Source: Marthasterias glacialis
Taxonomy: Eukaryota; Echinodermata; Asteroidea; Forcipulatida; Asteriidae
Assembly: GCA_911728455.2 (NCBI GenBank)
Contig: OU452225.1
Span: forward strand, 26,880,495-26,944,494
Direction of reading: 5' to 3'
Length of the DNA stretch: 64,000 nt
Below the pieces are notes generated by a model. It saw only the letters and a list, made by a program, of their open reading frames with translations. It was not told the DNA's origin and did not search any database. The position numbers and the translations under genes were made by a program. Positions within the stretch are counted from its first letter, which is position 1, and each line of letters opens with the position of its first letter. This document shows, one piece after another, positions 1 through 14,000 of this stretch.

Positions 1-1597
1 GCCGGGAAACCTGAATTTGCGGATGCAGGACTATGGCAGCTACCTGCAGGTACAAGAAATTTCTCTCTAGCCCCATTATTTCTGGAGTTATAGGCCGTGG
101 CGCTGCCGACTTGTTTGTTCGGCGGTTTTTTTTTTTTTTGCTGGCTTCAGTCCAGCACACACGTAGCGGCCTTGGCTATTGTTGACGTACACAGAGCATG
201 GCCGTTTGCACTGGACATTTTCGGGGTGTCCTCACTCCGCGGTCCCTGGCATCCTCCCTGTTTATCCCACAACCCCAAGACCGGCATTTTCGGAAAGCCC
301 ATGAGCAGGGCTTTCCAACAGTGTCGGACTTGTCAGATTTCCGCCAATACTTTGGGAGATAAAGCCGTTGCTAAGTCTTGTTTTCACTCTGTTACAGCTT
401 TGTGTACAAAAGTGCCATTAGACAGGTGTTTGAAGCCCATTTGGAGCAGCCCCGCTCTCTGGGGGTTTCAAGGCGAAAGATGGCCCTGGCTGGCCGGGAA
501 ACCTGAATTTTCGGATGCAGGACTATGGCAGCTACCTGCAGGTACAAGAAATTTCTCTCTAGCCCCATTATTTCTGGAGTTATAGGCCGTGGCGCTGCCG
601 ACTTGTTTTTTCGGCGGGTTTTTTTTTTTTGCTGGCTTCAGTCCAGCACACACGTAGCGGCCTTGGCTATTGTTGACGTACACAGAGCATGGCCGTTTGC
701 ACTGGACATCTTCGGGGTGTCCTCACTCCGCGGTCCCTGGCATCCTTCCTGTTTATCCCACAACCCCAAGACCGGCATTTTCGGAAAGCCCATGAGCAGG
801 GCTTTCCAACAGTGTCGGACTTGTCAGATTTCCGCCAAGACTTTGGGAGATAGAGCCGTTGCTAAGTCTTGTTTTCACTCTGTTACAGCTTTGTGTACAA
901 AAGTGCCATTAGACAGGTGTTTGAAGAGCATTCGGAGCAGCCCCGCTCTCTGGTGGTTTCAAGGCGGAAGATGGCCCTGGCCGGCCGGGAAAACTAAATT
1001 TTCGGATGCAGGACTATGGCAGCTACTTGCAGGTACAAGAAATTTCTCTCTAGCCCCATTTTTTCTGGAGTTATAGGCCGTGGCGCTGCCGACTTGTTTT
1101 TTCGGCGGGTTTTTTTTTTTGGCTGGCTTCAGTCCAGCACACACGTAGCGGCCTTGGCTATTGTTGACGTACACAGAGCATGGCCGTTTGCACTGGACAT
1201 CTTCGGGGTGTCCTCACTCCGCGGTCCCTGGCAGCCTCCCTGTTTATCCCACAACCCCCAGACCGGCATTTTCGGAAAGCCCATGAGCAGGGCTTTCCAA
1301 CAGTGTCGGACTTGTCAGACTTCCGCCAATACTTTGGGAGATAGAGCCGGTGCTAAGTCTTGTTTTCACTCTGTTACAGCTTTGTGTACAAAAGTGCCAG
1401 TAGACAGGTGTTTGAAGCGCATTCGGAGCAGCCCCGCTCTCTGGTGGTTTCAAGGCGGAAGATGGCCCTGGCTGGCCGGGAAAACTGGATTTTCGGATGC
1501 AGGACTATGGCAGCTACCTGCAGGTACAAGAAATTTCTCTTTAGCCCCATTATTTCTGGAGTTATTGGCCGTGGCGCTGCCGACTTGTTTTTTCGGC

Positions 1598-1630
<33 letters not shown>

Positions 1631-4098
1631 GCTTCAGTCCAGCACACACGTAGCGACCTTGGCTATTGTTGACGTACACAGAGCATGGCCGTTTGCACTG
1701 GACATCTTCGGGGTGTCCTCACTCCGCGGTCCCTGGCATCCTCCCTGTTTATCCCACAACCCCCAGACCGGCATTTTCAAAAAGCCCATGAGCAGGGCTT
1801 TCCAACAGTGTCGGACTTGTCAGATTTCCGCCAATACTTTGGGAGATAGAGCCGTTGCTAAGTCTTGTTTTCACTCTGTTACAGCTTTGTGTACAAAAGT
1901 GCCATTAGACAGGTGTTTGAAGCGCATTCGGAGCAGCCCCGCTCTCTGGTGGTTTCAAGGCGGAAGATGGCCCTGGCTGGCCGGGAAACCTCAATTTTCG
2001 GATGCAGGACTATGGCAGCTACCTGCAGGTACAAGAAATTTCTCTCTAGCCCCATTATTTCTGGAGTTATAGGCCGTGGCGCTGCTGACTTGTTTTTTCG
2101 GCGGTTTTTTTTTTTTTTTGGCTGGCTTCAGTCCAGCACACACGTAGCGGCCTTGGCTATTGTTGACGTACACAGAGCATGGCCGTTTGCACTGGACATC
2201 TTCGGGGTGTCCTCACTCCGCGGTCCCTGGCATCCTCCCTGTTTATCCCACAACCCCCAGACCGGCATTTTCAAAAAGCCCATGAGCAGGGCTTTCCAAC
2301 AGTGTCGGACTTGTCAGATTTCCGCCAATACTTTGGGAGATAGAGCCGTTGCTAAGTCTTGTTTTCACTCTGTTACAGCTTTGTGTACAAAAGTACCATT
2401 AGACAGGTGTTTGAAGCCCATTCGGAGCAGCCCCGCTCTCTGGTGGTTTCAAGGCGGAAGATGGCCCTGGCTGGCCGGGAAACCTGAATTTTCGGATGCA
2501 GGACTATGGCAGCTACCTGCAGGTACAAGAAATTTTTCTCTAGCCCCATTATTTCTGGAGTTATAGGCCGTGGCGCTGCCGACTTGTTTTTTCGGCGGGT
2601 TTTTTTTTTTTGCTGGCTTCAGTCCAGCACACACGTAGCGGCCTTGGCTATTGTTGACGTACACAGAGCATGGCCGTTTGCACTGGACATCTTCGGGGTG
2701 TCCTAACTCCGCGGTCCCTGGCATCCTACCTGTTTATCCCAGAACCCCCAGACCGGCATTTTCGGAAAGCCCATGAGCAGGGCTTTCCAACAGTGTCGGA
2801 CTTGTCAGATTTCCGCCAATACTTTGGGAGATAGAGCCGTTGCTAAGTCTTGTTTTCACTCTGTTACAGCTTTGTGTACAAAAGTGCCATTAGACAGGTG
2901 TTTGAAGAGCATTCGGAGCAGCCCCGCTCTCTGGTGGTTTCAAGGCGGAAGATGGCCCTGGCTGGCCGGGAAAACTGGATTTTCGGATGCAGGACTATGG
3001 CAGCTACCTGCAGGTACAAGAAATTTCTCTCTAGCCCCATTATTTCTGGAGTTATAGGCCGTGGCGCTGCCGACTTGTTTTTTCGGCGTTTTTTTTTTTT
3101 TTTTTTTTTGTTGCTGGCTTCAGTCCAGCACACACGTAGCGGCCTTGGCTATTGTTGACGTACACAGAGCATGGCCGTTTGCACTGGACATCTTCGGGGT
3201 GTCCTCACTCCGCGGTCCCTGGCATCCTCCCTGCTTATCCCACAACCCCAAGACCGGCATTTTCGGAAAGCCCATGAGCAGGGCTTTCCAACAGTGTCGG
3301 ACTTGTCAGATTTCCGCCAATACTTTGGGAGATAGAGCCGTTGCTAAGTCTTGTTTTCACTCTGTTACAGCTTTGTGTACAAAAGTGCCATTAGACAGGT
3401 GTTTGAAGAGCATTCGGAGCAGCCCCGCTCTCTGGTGGTTTCAAGGCGGAAGATGGCCCTGGCTGGCCGGGAAAACTGAATTTTCGGATGCAGGACTATG
3501 GCAGCTACTTGCAGGTACAAGAAATTTCTCTCTAGCCCCATTATTTCTGGAGTTATAGGCCGTGGCGCTGCCGACTTGTTTTTTCGGCGGTTTTTTTTTT
3601 TTTTTTGGCTGGCTTCAGTCCAGCACACACGTAGCGGCCTTGGCTATTGTTGACGTACACAGAGCATGGCCGTTTGCACTGGACATCTCGGGGTGTCCTC
3701 ACTCCGTGGTCCCTGGCATCCTCCCTGTTTATCCCACAACCCCAAGACCGGCATTTTCGGAAAGCCCATGAGCAGGGCTTTCCAACAGTGTCGGACTTGT
3801 CAGATTTCCGCCAATACTTTGGGAGATAGAGCCGTTGCTAAGTCTTGTTTTCACTCTGTTACAGCTTTGTGTACAAAAGTGCCATTAGACAGGTGTTTGA
3901 AGAGCATTCGGAGCAGCCCCGCTCTCTGGTGGTTTCAAGGCGGAAGATGGCCCTGGCTGGCCGGGAAAACTGAATTTTCGGATGCAGGACTATGGCAGCT
4001 ACTTGCAGGTACAAGAAATTTCTCTCTAGCCCCATTATTTCTGGAGTTATAGGCCGTGGCGCTGCCGACTTGTTTTTTCGGCGGTTTTTTTTTTTTTG

Positions 4099-6074
4099 GC
4101 TGGCTTCAGTCCAGCACACACGTAGCGGCCTTGGCTATTGTTGACGTACACAGAGCATGGCCGTTTGCACTGGACATCTCGGGGTGTCCTCACTCCGTGG
4201 TCCCTGGCAGCCTCCCTGTTTATCCCACAACCCCCAGACCGGCATTTTCGGAAAGCCCATGAGCAGGGCTTTCCAACAGTTTCGGACTTGTTAGATTTCC
4301 GCCAATACTTTGGGAGATAGAGCCGTTGCTAAGTCTTGTTTTCACTCTGTTACAGCTTTGTGTACAAAAGTGCCAGTAGACAGGTGTTTGAAGAGCATTC
4401 GGAGCAGCCCCGCTCTCTGGTGGTTTCAAGGCGGAAGATGGCCCTGGCTGGCCGGGAAAACTGGATTTTCGGATGCAGGACTATGGCAGCTACTTGCAGG
4501 TACAAGAAATTTCTCTCTAGCCCCATTATTTCTGGAGTTATAGGCCGTGGCGCTGCCGACTTGTTTTTTCGGCTTTTTTTTTTTTTTTTTTTTGCTGGCT
4601 TCAGTCCAGCACACACGTAGCGGCCTTGGCTATTGTTGACGTACACAGAGCATGGCCGTTTGCACTGGACATCTTCGGGGTGTCCTCACTCCGCGGTCCC
4701 TGGCATCCTCCCTGTTTATCCCACAACCCCCAGACCGGCATTTTCAAAAAGCTTATGAGCAGGGCTTTCCAACAGTGTCGGACTTGTCAGATTTCCGCCA
4801 ATACTTTGGGAGATAGAGCCGTTGCTAAGTCTTGTTTTCACTCTGTTACAGCATTGTGTACAAAAGTGCCATTAGACAGGTGTTTGAAGCGCATTCGGAG
4901 CAGCCCCGCTCTCTGGTGGTTTCAAGGCGGAAGATGGCCCTGGCTGGCCGGGAAACCTCAATTTTCGGATGCAGGACTATGGCAGCTACCTGCAGATACA
5001 AGAACATTCTCTCTAGCCCCATTATTTCTGGAGTTATAGGCCGTGGCGCTGCCGACTTGTTTTTTCGGCGGTTTTTTTTTTTTTTGGCTGGCTTCAGTCC
5101 AGCACACACGTAGCGGCCTTGGCTATTGTTGACGTACACAGAGCATGGCCGTTTGCACTGGACATCTCGGGGTGTCCTCACTCCGTGGTCCCTGGCAGCC
5201 TCCCTGTTTATCCCACAACCCCCAGACCGGCATTTTCGGAAAGCCCATGAGCAGGGCTTTCCAACAGTTTCGGACTTGTTAGATTTCCGCCAATACTTTG
5301 GGAGATAGAGCCGTTGCTAAGTCTTGTTTTCACTCTGTTACAGCTTTGTGTACAAAAGTGCCAGTAGACAGGTGTTTGAAGAGCATTCGGAGCAGCCCCG
5401 CTCTCTGGTGGTTTCAAGGCGGAAGATGGCCCTGGCTGGCCGGGAAAACTGGATTTTCGGATGCAGGACTATGGCAGCTACTTGCAGGTACAAGAAATTT
5501 CTCTCTAGCCCCATTATTTCTGGAGTTATAGGCCGTGGCGCTGCCGACTTGTTTTTTCGGCTTTTTTTTTTTTTTTTTTTTGCTGGCTTCAGTCCAGCAC
5601 ACACGTAGCGGCCTTGGCTATTGTTGACGTACACAGAGCATGGCCGTTTGCACTGGACATCTTCGGGGTGTCCTCACTCCGCGGTCCCTGGCATCCTCCC
5701 TGTTTATCCCACAACCCCCAGACCGGCATTTTCAAAAAGCTTATGAGCAGGGCTTTCCAACAGTGTCGGACTTGTCAGATTTCCGCCAATACTTTGGGAG
5801 ATAGAGCCGTTGCTAAGTCTTGTTTTCACTCTGTTACAGCATTGTGTACAAAAGTGCCATTAGACAGGTGTTTGAAGCGCATTCGGAGCAGCCCCGCTCT
5901 CTGGTGGTTTCAAGGCGGAAGATGGCCCTGGCTGGCCGGGAAACCTCAATTTTCGGATGCAGGACTATGGCAGCTACCTGCAGATACAAGAACATTCTCT
6001 CTAGCCCCATTATTTCTGGAGTTATAGGCCGTGGCGCTGCCGACTTGTTTTTTCGTTTTTTGTTTTTTTTTTGT
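4099..6074. repeat. Dimer-scale duplication inside the satellite
   Basis: Two consecutive two-monomer blocks (4099-5086 and 5087-6074, offset 988 bp) share private variants absent from neighbours: CTTGTTAGATTTCC (4287 and 5275), AAAAAGCTTATGAGC (4745 and 5733), CAGCATTGTG, and CAGATACAAGAACATTC (4992 and 5980). This is the signature of a recent two-monomer unequal exchange or amplification. Confidence 0.9.
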
Positions 6075-9000
6075 TTTTTTTTTTGCTGGCTTCAGTCCAG
6101 CACACACGTAGCGGCCTTAGATATTGTTGACGTACACAGAGCATGGCCGTTTGCACTGGACATCTTCGGGGTGTCCTCACTCCGCGGTCCCTGGTATCCT
6201 CCCTGTTTATCCCACAACCCCAAGACCGGCATTTGCAAAAAGCCCATGAGCAGGGCTTTCCAACAGTGTCGGACTTGTCAGATTTCTGCCAATACTTTGG
6301 GAGATAGAGCCGTTGCTAAGTCTTGTTTTCACTCTGTTACAGCTTTGTGTACAAAAGTGCCATTAGACAGGTGTTTGAAGCGCATTCGGAGCAGCCCCGC
6401 TCTCTGGTGGTTTCAAGGCGGAAGATGGCCATGGCTGGCCGGGAAACCTAAATTTTCGGATGCAGGACTATGGCAGCTACCTGCAGGTACAAGAAATTTC
6501 TCTCTAGCCCCATTATTTCTGGAGTTATAGGCCGTGGCGCTGCCGACTTGTTTTTTCGGCGGGTTTTTTTTTTTGCTCGCTTCAGTCCAGCACACACGTA
6601 GCGGCCTTGGCTATTGTTGACGTACACAGAGCATGGCCGTTTGCACTGGACATCTCGGGGTGTCCTCACTCCGTGGTCCCTGGCAGCCTCCCTGTTTATC
6701 CCACAACCCCCAGACCGCCATTTTCGGAAAGCCCATGAGCAGGGCTTTCCAACAGTTTCGGACTTGTCAGATTTCCGCCAATACTTTGGGAGATGGAGCC
6801 GTTGCTAAGTCTTGTTTTCACTCTGTTACAGCTTTGTGTACAAAAGTGCCAGTAGACAGGTGTTTGAAGAGCATTCGGAGCAGCCCCGCTCTCTGGTGGT
6901 TTCAAGGCGGAAGATGGCCCTGGCTGGCCGGGAAAATTGGATTTTCGGATGCAGGACTATGGCAGCTACTTGCAGGTACAAGAAATTTCTCTCTAGCCCC
7001 ATTATTTCTGGAGTTATAGGCCGTGGCGCTGCCGACTTGTTTTTTCGGCGGTTTTTTTTTTTTTTTGCTGGCTTCAGTCCAGCACACACGTAGCGGCCTT
7101 GGCTATTGTTGACGTACACAGAGCATGGCCGTTTGCACTGGACATCTTCGGGGTGTCCTCACTCCGCGGTCCCTGGCATCCTCCCTGTTTATCCCACAAC
7201 CCCCAGACCGCCATTTTCAAAAAGCCTATGAGCAGGGCTTTCGAACAGTGTCGGACTTGTCAGATTTCCGCCAATACTTTGGGAGATAGAGCCGTTGCTA
7301 AGTCTTGTTTTCACTCTGTTACAGCTTTGTGTACAAAAGTGCCATTAGACAGGTGTTTGAAGCGCATTCGGAGCAGCCCCGCTCTCTGGTGGTTTCAAGG
7401 CGGAAGATGGCCCTGGCTGGCCGGGAAACCTGAATTTTCGGATGCAGGACTATGGCAGCTACCTGCAGGTACAAGAAATTTCTCTCTAGCCCCATTATTT
7501 CTGGAGTTATAGGCCGTGGCGCTGCCGACTTGTTTTTTCGGCGTTTTATTTTTTTATTTTTTTTTTTTGCTGGCTTCGGTCCAGCACACACGTAGCGGCC
7601 TCGGCTATTGTTGACGTACACAGAGCATGGCCGTTTGCACTGGACATCTTCGGGGTGTCCTCACTCCGCGGTCCTTGGCATCCTCCCTGTTTATCCCACA
7701 ACCCCAAGACCGGCATTTGCAAAAAGCCCATGAGCAGGGCTTTCCAACAGTGTTGGACTTGTCAGATTTCCGCCAATACCTTGGGAGATAGAGCCGTTGC
7801 TAAGTCTTGTTTTCACTCTGTTACAGCTTTGTGTACAAAAGTGCCATTAGACAGGTGTTTGAAGCGCATTCGGAGCAGCCCCGCTCTCTGGTGGTTTCAA
7901 GGCGGAAGATGGCCCTGGCTGGCCTGGAAACCTGAATTTTCGGATGCAGGACTATGGCAGCTACCTGCAGGTACAAGAAATTTCTCTCTAGCCCCATTAT
8001 TTCTGGAGTTATAGGCCGTGGCGCTGCCGACTTGTTTTTTCGGCGGGTTTTTTTTTTTGCTGGCTTCAGTCCAGCACACACGTAGCGGCCGTGGCTATTG
8101 TTGACGTACACAGAGCATGGCCGTTTGCACTGGACATCTCGGGGTGTCCTCTCTCCGTGGTCCCTGGCAGCCTCCCTGTTTATCCCACAACCCCCAGACC
8201 GCCATTTTCGGAAAGCCCATGAGCAGGGCTTTCCAACAGTTTCGGACTTGTCAGATTTCCGCCAATACTTTGGGAGATAGAGCCGTTGCTAAGTCTTGTT
8301 TTCACTCTGTTACAGCTTTGTGTACAAAAGTGCCAGTAGACAGGTGTTTGAAGAGCATTCGGAGCAGCCCCGCTCTCTGGTGGTTTCAAGGCGGAAGATG
8401 GCCCTGGCTGGCCGGGAAAACTGGATTTTCGGATGCAGGACTATGGCAGCTACTTGCAGGTACAAGAAATTTCTCTCTAGCCCCATTATTTCTGGAGTTA
8501 TGGGCCGTGGCGCTGCCGACTTGTTTTTTCGGCGGTTTTTTTTTTTTTTTTGCTGGCTTCAGTCCAGCACACACGTAGCGGCCTTGGCTATTGTTGACGT
8601 ACACAGAGCATGGCCGTTTGCACTGGACATCTTCGGGGTGTCCTCACTCCGCGGTCCCTGGCATCCTCCCTGTTTATCCCACAACCCCCAGACCGGCATT
8701 TTCGGAAAGCCCATGAGCAGGGCTTTCAAACAGTGTCGGACTTGTCAGATTTCCGCCAATACTTTGGGAGATAGAGCCGTTGCTAAGTCTTGTTTTCACT
8801 CTGTTACAGCTTTGTGTACAAAAGTGCCATTAGACAGGTGTTTGAAGCACATTCGGAGCAGCCCCGCTCTCTGGTGGTTTCAAGGCGGAAGATGGCCCTG
8901 GCTGGCCGGGAAAACTGAATTTTCGGATGCAAGACTATGGCAGCTACCTGCAGGTACAAGAAATTTCTCTCTAGCCCCATTATTTCTGGAGTTATAGGCC

Positions 9001-11009
9001 GTGGCGCTGCCGACTTGTTTTTTCGGCGTTTTTTTTTTTTTTTTTTTTTCTTTTTTTGCTGGCTTCAGTCCAGCACACACGTAGCGACCTTTGCTATTGT
9101 TGACGTACACAGAGCATGGCCGTTTGCACTGGACATCTTCGGGGTGTCCTCACTCCGCGGTCCTTGGCATCCTCCCTGTTTATCCCACAACCCCAAGACC
9201 GGCATTTGCAAAAAGCCCATGAGCAGGGCTTTCCAACAGTGTTGGACTTGTCAGATTTCCGCCAATACTTTGGGAGATAGAGCCGTTGCTAAGTCTTGTT
9301 TTCACTCTGTTACAGCTTTGTGTACAAAAGTGCCATTAGACAGGTGTTTGAAGAGCATTCGGAGCAGCCCCGCTCTCTGGTGGTTTCAAGGCGGAAGATG
9401 GCCCTGGCTGGCCGGGAAACCTGAATTTTCGGATGCAGGACTATGGCAGCTACCTGCAGGTACAAGAAATTTCTCTCTAGCCCCATTATTTCTGGAGTTA
9501 TAGGCCGTGGCGCTGCCGACTTGTTTTTTCGGCGGGTTTTTTTTTTTGCTGGCTTCAGTCCAGCACACACGTAGCGGCCTTGGCTATTGTTGACGTACAC
9601 AGAGCATGGCCGTTTGCACTGGACATCTCGGGGTGTCCTCACTCCGTGGTCCCTGGCAGCCTCCCTGTTTATCCCACAACCCCCAGACCGCCATTTTCGG
9701 AAAGCCCATCAGCAGGGCTTTCCAACAGTGTCGGACTTGTCAGATTTCCGCCAATACTTTGGGAGATAGAGCCGTTGCTAAGTCTTGTTTTCACTCTGTT
9801 ACAGCTTTGTGTACAAAAGTGCCAGTAGACAGGTGTTTGAAGAGCATTCGGAGCAGCCCCGCTCTCTGGTGGTTTCAAGGCGGAAGATGGCCCTGGCTGG
9901 CCGGGAAAACTGGATTTTCGGATGCAGGACTATGGCACCTACTTGCAGGTACAAGAAATTTCTCTCTAGCCCCATTATTTCTGGAGTTATAGGCCGTGGC
10001 GCTGCCGACTTGTTTTTTCGGCGTTTTTTTTTTTTTTTTTTGCTGGCTTCAGTCCAGCACACACGTAGCGGCCTTGGCTATTGTTGACGTACACAGAGCA
10101 TGGCCGTTTGCACTGGACATCTTCGGGGTGTCCTCACTCCGCGGTCCTTGGCATCCTCCCTGTTTATCCCACAACCCCAAGACCGGCATTTGCAAAAAGC
10201 CCATGAGCAGGGCTTTTCAACAGTGTCAAACTTGTCAGATTTCCGCCAATACTTTGGGAGATAGAGCCGTTGCTAAGTCTTGTTTTCACTCTGTTACAGC
10301 TTTGTGTACAAAAGTGCCATTAGACAGGTGTTTGAAGCGCATTCGGAGCAGCCCCGCTCTCTGGTGGTTTCAAGGCGGAAGATTGCCCTGGCTGGCCGGG
10401 AAACCTGAATTTTCGGATGCAGGACTATGGCAGCTACCTGCAGGTACAAGAAATTTCTCTCTAGCCCCATTATTTCTGGAGTTATAGGCCGTGGCGCTGC
10501 CGACTTGTTTTTTCGGCGGGTTTTTTTTTTTTGCTGGCTTCAGTCCAGCACACACGTAGCGGCCTTGGCTATTGTTGACGTACACAGAGCATGGCCGTTT
10601 GCACTGGACATCTTCGGGGTGTCCTCACTCCGCGGTCCCTGGCATCCTCCCTGTTTATCCCACAACCCCAAGACCGGCATTTTTGGAAAGCCCATGAGCA
10701 GGGCTTTCCAACAGTGTCGGACTTGTCAGATTTCCGCCAATACTTTGGGAGATAGAGCCGTTGCTAAGTCTTGTTTTCACTCTGTTACAGCTTTGTGTAC
10801 AAAAGTGCCATTAGACAGGTGTTTGAAGCGCATTCGGAGCAGCCCCGCTCTCTGGTGGTTTCAAGGCGGAAGATGGCCCTGGCTGGCCGGGAAACCTGAA
10901 TTTGCGGATGCAGGACTATGGCAGCTACCTGCAGGTACAAGAAATTTCTCTCTAGCCCCATTACTTCTGGAGTTATAGGCCGTGGCGCTGCCGACTTGTT
11001 TTTTCGGCG

Positions 11010-11040
<31 letters not shown>

Positions 11041-14000
11041 GCTTCAGTCCAGCACACACGTAGCGGCCTCGGCTATTTTTGACGTACACAGAGCATGGCC
11101 GTTTGCACTGGACATCTTCGGGGTGTCCTCACTCCGCGGTCCCTGGCATCCTCCCTGTTTATCCCACAACCCCAAGACCGGCATTTTTGGAAAGCCCATG
11201 AGCAGGGCTTTCCAACAGTGTTGGACTTGTCAGATTTCCGCCAATACTTTGGGAGATAGAGCTGTTGCTAAGTCTTGTTTTCACTCTGTTACAGCTTTGT
11301 GTACAAAAGTGCCATTAGACAGGTGTTTGAAGCGCATTCGGAGCAGCCCCGCTCTCTGGTGGTTTCAAGGCGGAAGATGGCCCTGGCTGGCCGGGAAACA
11401 TGAATTTGCGGATGCAGGACTATGGCAGCTACCTGCAGGTACAAGAAATTTCTCTCTAGCCCCATTACTTCTGGAGTTATAGGCCGTGGCGCTGCCGACT
11501 TGTTTTTTCGGCGTTTTTTTTTTTTTTTTTTTTTTTTTGCTGGCTTCAGTCCAGCACACACGAAGCGGCCTCGGCTATTTTTGACGTACACAGAGCATGG
11601 CCGTTTGCACTGGACATCTTCGGGGTGTCATCACTCCGCGGTCCTTGGCATCCTCCCTGTTTATCCCACAACCCCAAGACCGGCATTTGCAAAAAGCCCA
11701 TGAGCAGGGCTTTCCAACAGTGTTGGACTTGTCAGATTTCCGCCAATACTTTGGGAGATAGAGCCGTTGCTAAGTCTTGTTTTCACTCTGTTACAGCTTT
11801 GTGTACAAAAGTGCCATTAGACAGGTGTTTGAAGCGCATTCGGAGCAGCCCCGCTCTCTGGTGGTTTCAAGGCGGAAGATGGCCCTGGCTGGCCGGGAAA
11901 CATAAATTTGCGGATGCAGGACTATGGCAGCTACCTGCAGGTACAAGAAATTTCTCTCTAGCCCCATTACTTCTGGAGTTATAGGCCGTGGCGCTGCCGA
12001 CTTGTTTTTTCGGCGTTTTTTTTTTTTTTTTTTTTTTTTGCTGGCTTCAGTCCAGCACACACGAAGCGGCCTCGGCTATTTTTGACGTACACAGAGCATG
12101 GCCGTTTGCACTGGACATCTTCGGGGTGTCATCACTCCGCGGTCCTTGGCATCCTCCCTGTTTATCCCACAACCCCAAGACCGGCATTTTCAAAAAGCCC
12201 ATGAGCAGGGCTTTCCAACAGTGTTGGACTTGTCAGATTTCCGCCAATACTTTGGGAGATAGAGCCGTTGCTAAGTCTTGTTTTCACTCTGTTACAGCTT
12301 TGTGTACAAAAGTGCCATTAGACAGGTGTTTGAAGCGCATTCGGAGCAGCCCCGCTCTCTGGTGGTTTCAAGGCGGAAGATGGCCCTGGCTGGCCGGGAA
12401 ACCTGAATTTTTGGATGCAGGACTATGGCAGCTACCTGCAGGTACAAGAAATTTCTCTCTAGCCCCATTATTTCTGGAGTTATAGGCCGTGGCGCTGCCG
12501 ACTTGTTTTTTCGGCGGGTTTTTTTTTTTTGCTGGCTTCAGTCCAGCACACACGTAGCGGCCTTGGCTATTGTTGACGTACACAGAGCATGGCCGTTTGC
12601 ACTGGACATCTTCGGGGTGTCCTCACTCCGCGGTCCCTGGCATCCTACCTGTTTATCCCACAACCCCCAGACCGGCATTTTCGGAAAGCCCATGAGCAGG
12701 GCTTTCCAACAGTGTCGGACTTGTCAGATTTCCGCCAAGACTTTGGGAGATAGAGCCGTTGCTAAGTCTTGTTTTCACTCTGTTACAGCTTTGTGTACAA
12801 AAGTGCCATTAGACAGGTGTTTGAAGCGCATTCGGAGCAGCCCCGCTCTCTGGTGGTTTCAAGGCGGAAGATGGCCCTAGCTGGCCGGGAAAACTAAATT
12901 TTCGGATGCAGGACTATGGCAGCTACCTGCAGATACAAGAAATTTCTCTCTAGCCCCATTATTTCTGGAGTTATAGGCCGTGGCGCTGCCGACTTGTTTT
13001 TTCGGCGGGTTTTTTTTTGTTGCTGGCTTCAGTCCAGCACACAAGTAGCGGCCTTGGCTATTGTTGACGTACACAGAGCATGGCCGTTTGCACTGGACAT
13101 CTTCGGGGTGTCCTCACTCTGATGTCCCTGGCATCCTCCCTGTTTATCCCACAACCCCAAGACCGGCATTTGCAAAAAGCCCATGAGCAGGGCTTTCCAA
13201 CAGTGTTGGACTTGTCAGATTTCCGCCAATACTTTGGGAGATAGAGCCGTTGCTAAGTCTTGTTTTCACTCTGTTACAGTTTTGTGTACAAAAGTGCCAT
13301 TAGACAGGTGTTTGAAGCGCATTCGGAGCAGCCCCGCTCTCTGGTGGTTTCAAGGCGGAAGATGGCCCTGGCTGGCCGGGAAAACTGAATTTTCGGATGC
13401 AGGACTATGGCAGCTACCTGCAGGTACAAGAAATTTCTCTCTAGCCCTATTATTTCTGGAGTTATAGGCCGTGGCGCTGCTGACTTGTTTTTTCGGCGGT
13501 TTTTTTTTTTTTTTTTTGCTGGCTTCAGTCCAGCACACACGTAGCGGCCTTGGCTATTGTTGACGTACACAGAGCATGGCCGTTTGCACTGGACATCTTC
13601 GGGGTGTCCTCACTCCGCGGTCCCTGGCATCCTCCCTGTTTATCCCACAACCCCCAGACCGGCATTTTCGGAAAGCCCATGAGCAGGGCTTTCAAACAGT
13701 GTCGGACTTGTCAGATTTCCGCCAATACTTTGGGAGATAGAGCCGTTGCTAAGTCTTGTTTTCACTCTGTTACAGCTTTGTGTACAAAAGTGCCATTAGA
13801 CAGGTGTTTGAAGAGCATTCGGAGCAGCCCCGCTCTCTGGTGGTTTCAAGGCGGAAGATGGCCCTGGCTGGCCGGGAAACCTAAATTTTCGGATGCAGGA
13901 CTATGGCAGCTACCTGCAGGTACAAGCAATTTCTCTCTAGCCCCATTATTTCTGGAGTTATAGGCCGTGGCGCTTCCGACTTGTTTTTTCGGCGGTTTTT

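Noticed and set aside
270..420. Possible U7 snRNA likeness (GTTACAGCTTT and GGAAAGCCC in the monomer)
   Set aside because: The elements are in the wrong order and spacing, there is no proper Sm site, and the stem sequence does not follow. Other snRNAs and 5S rRNA were also considered and do not match.
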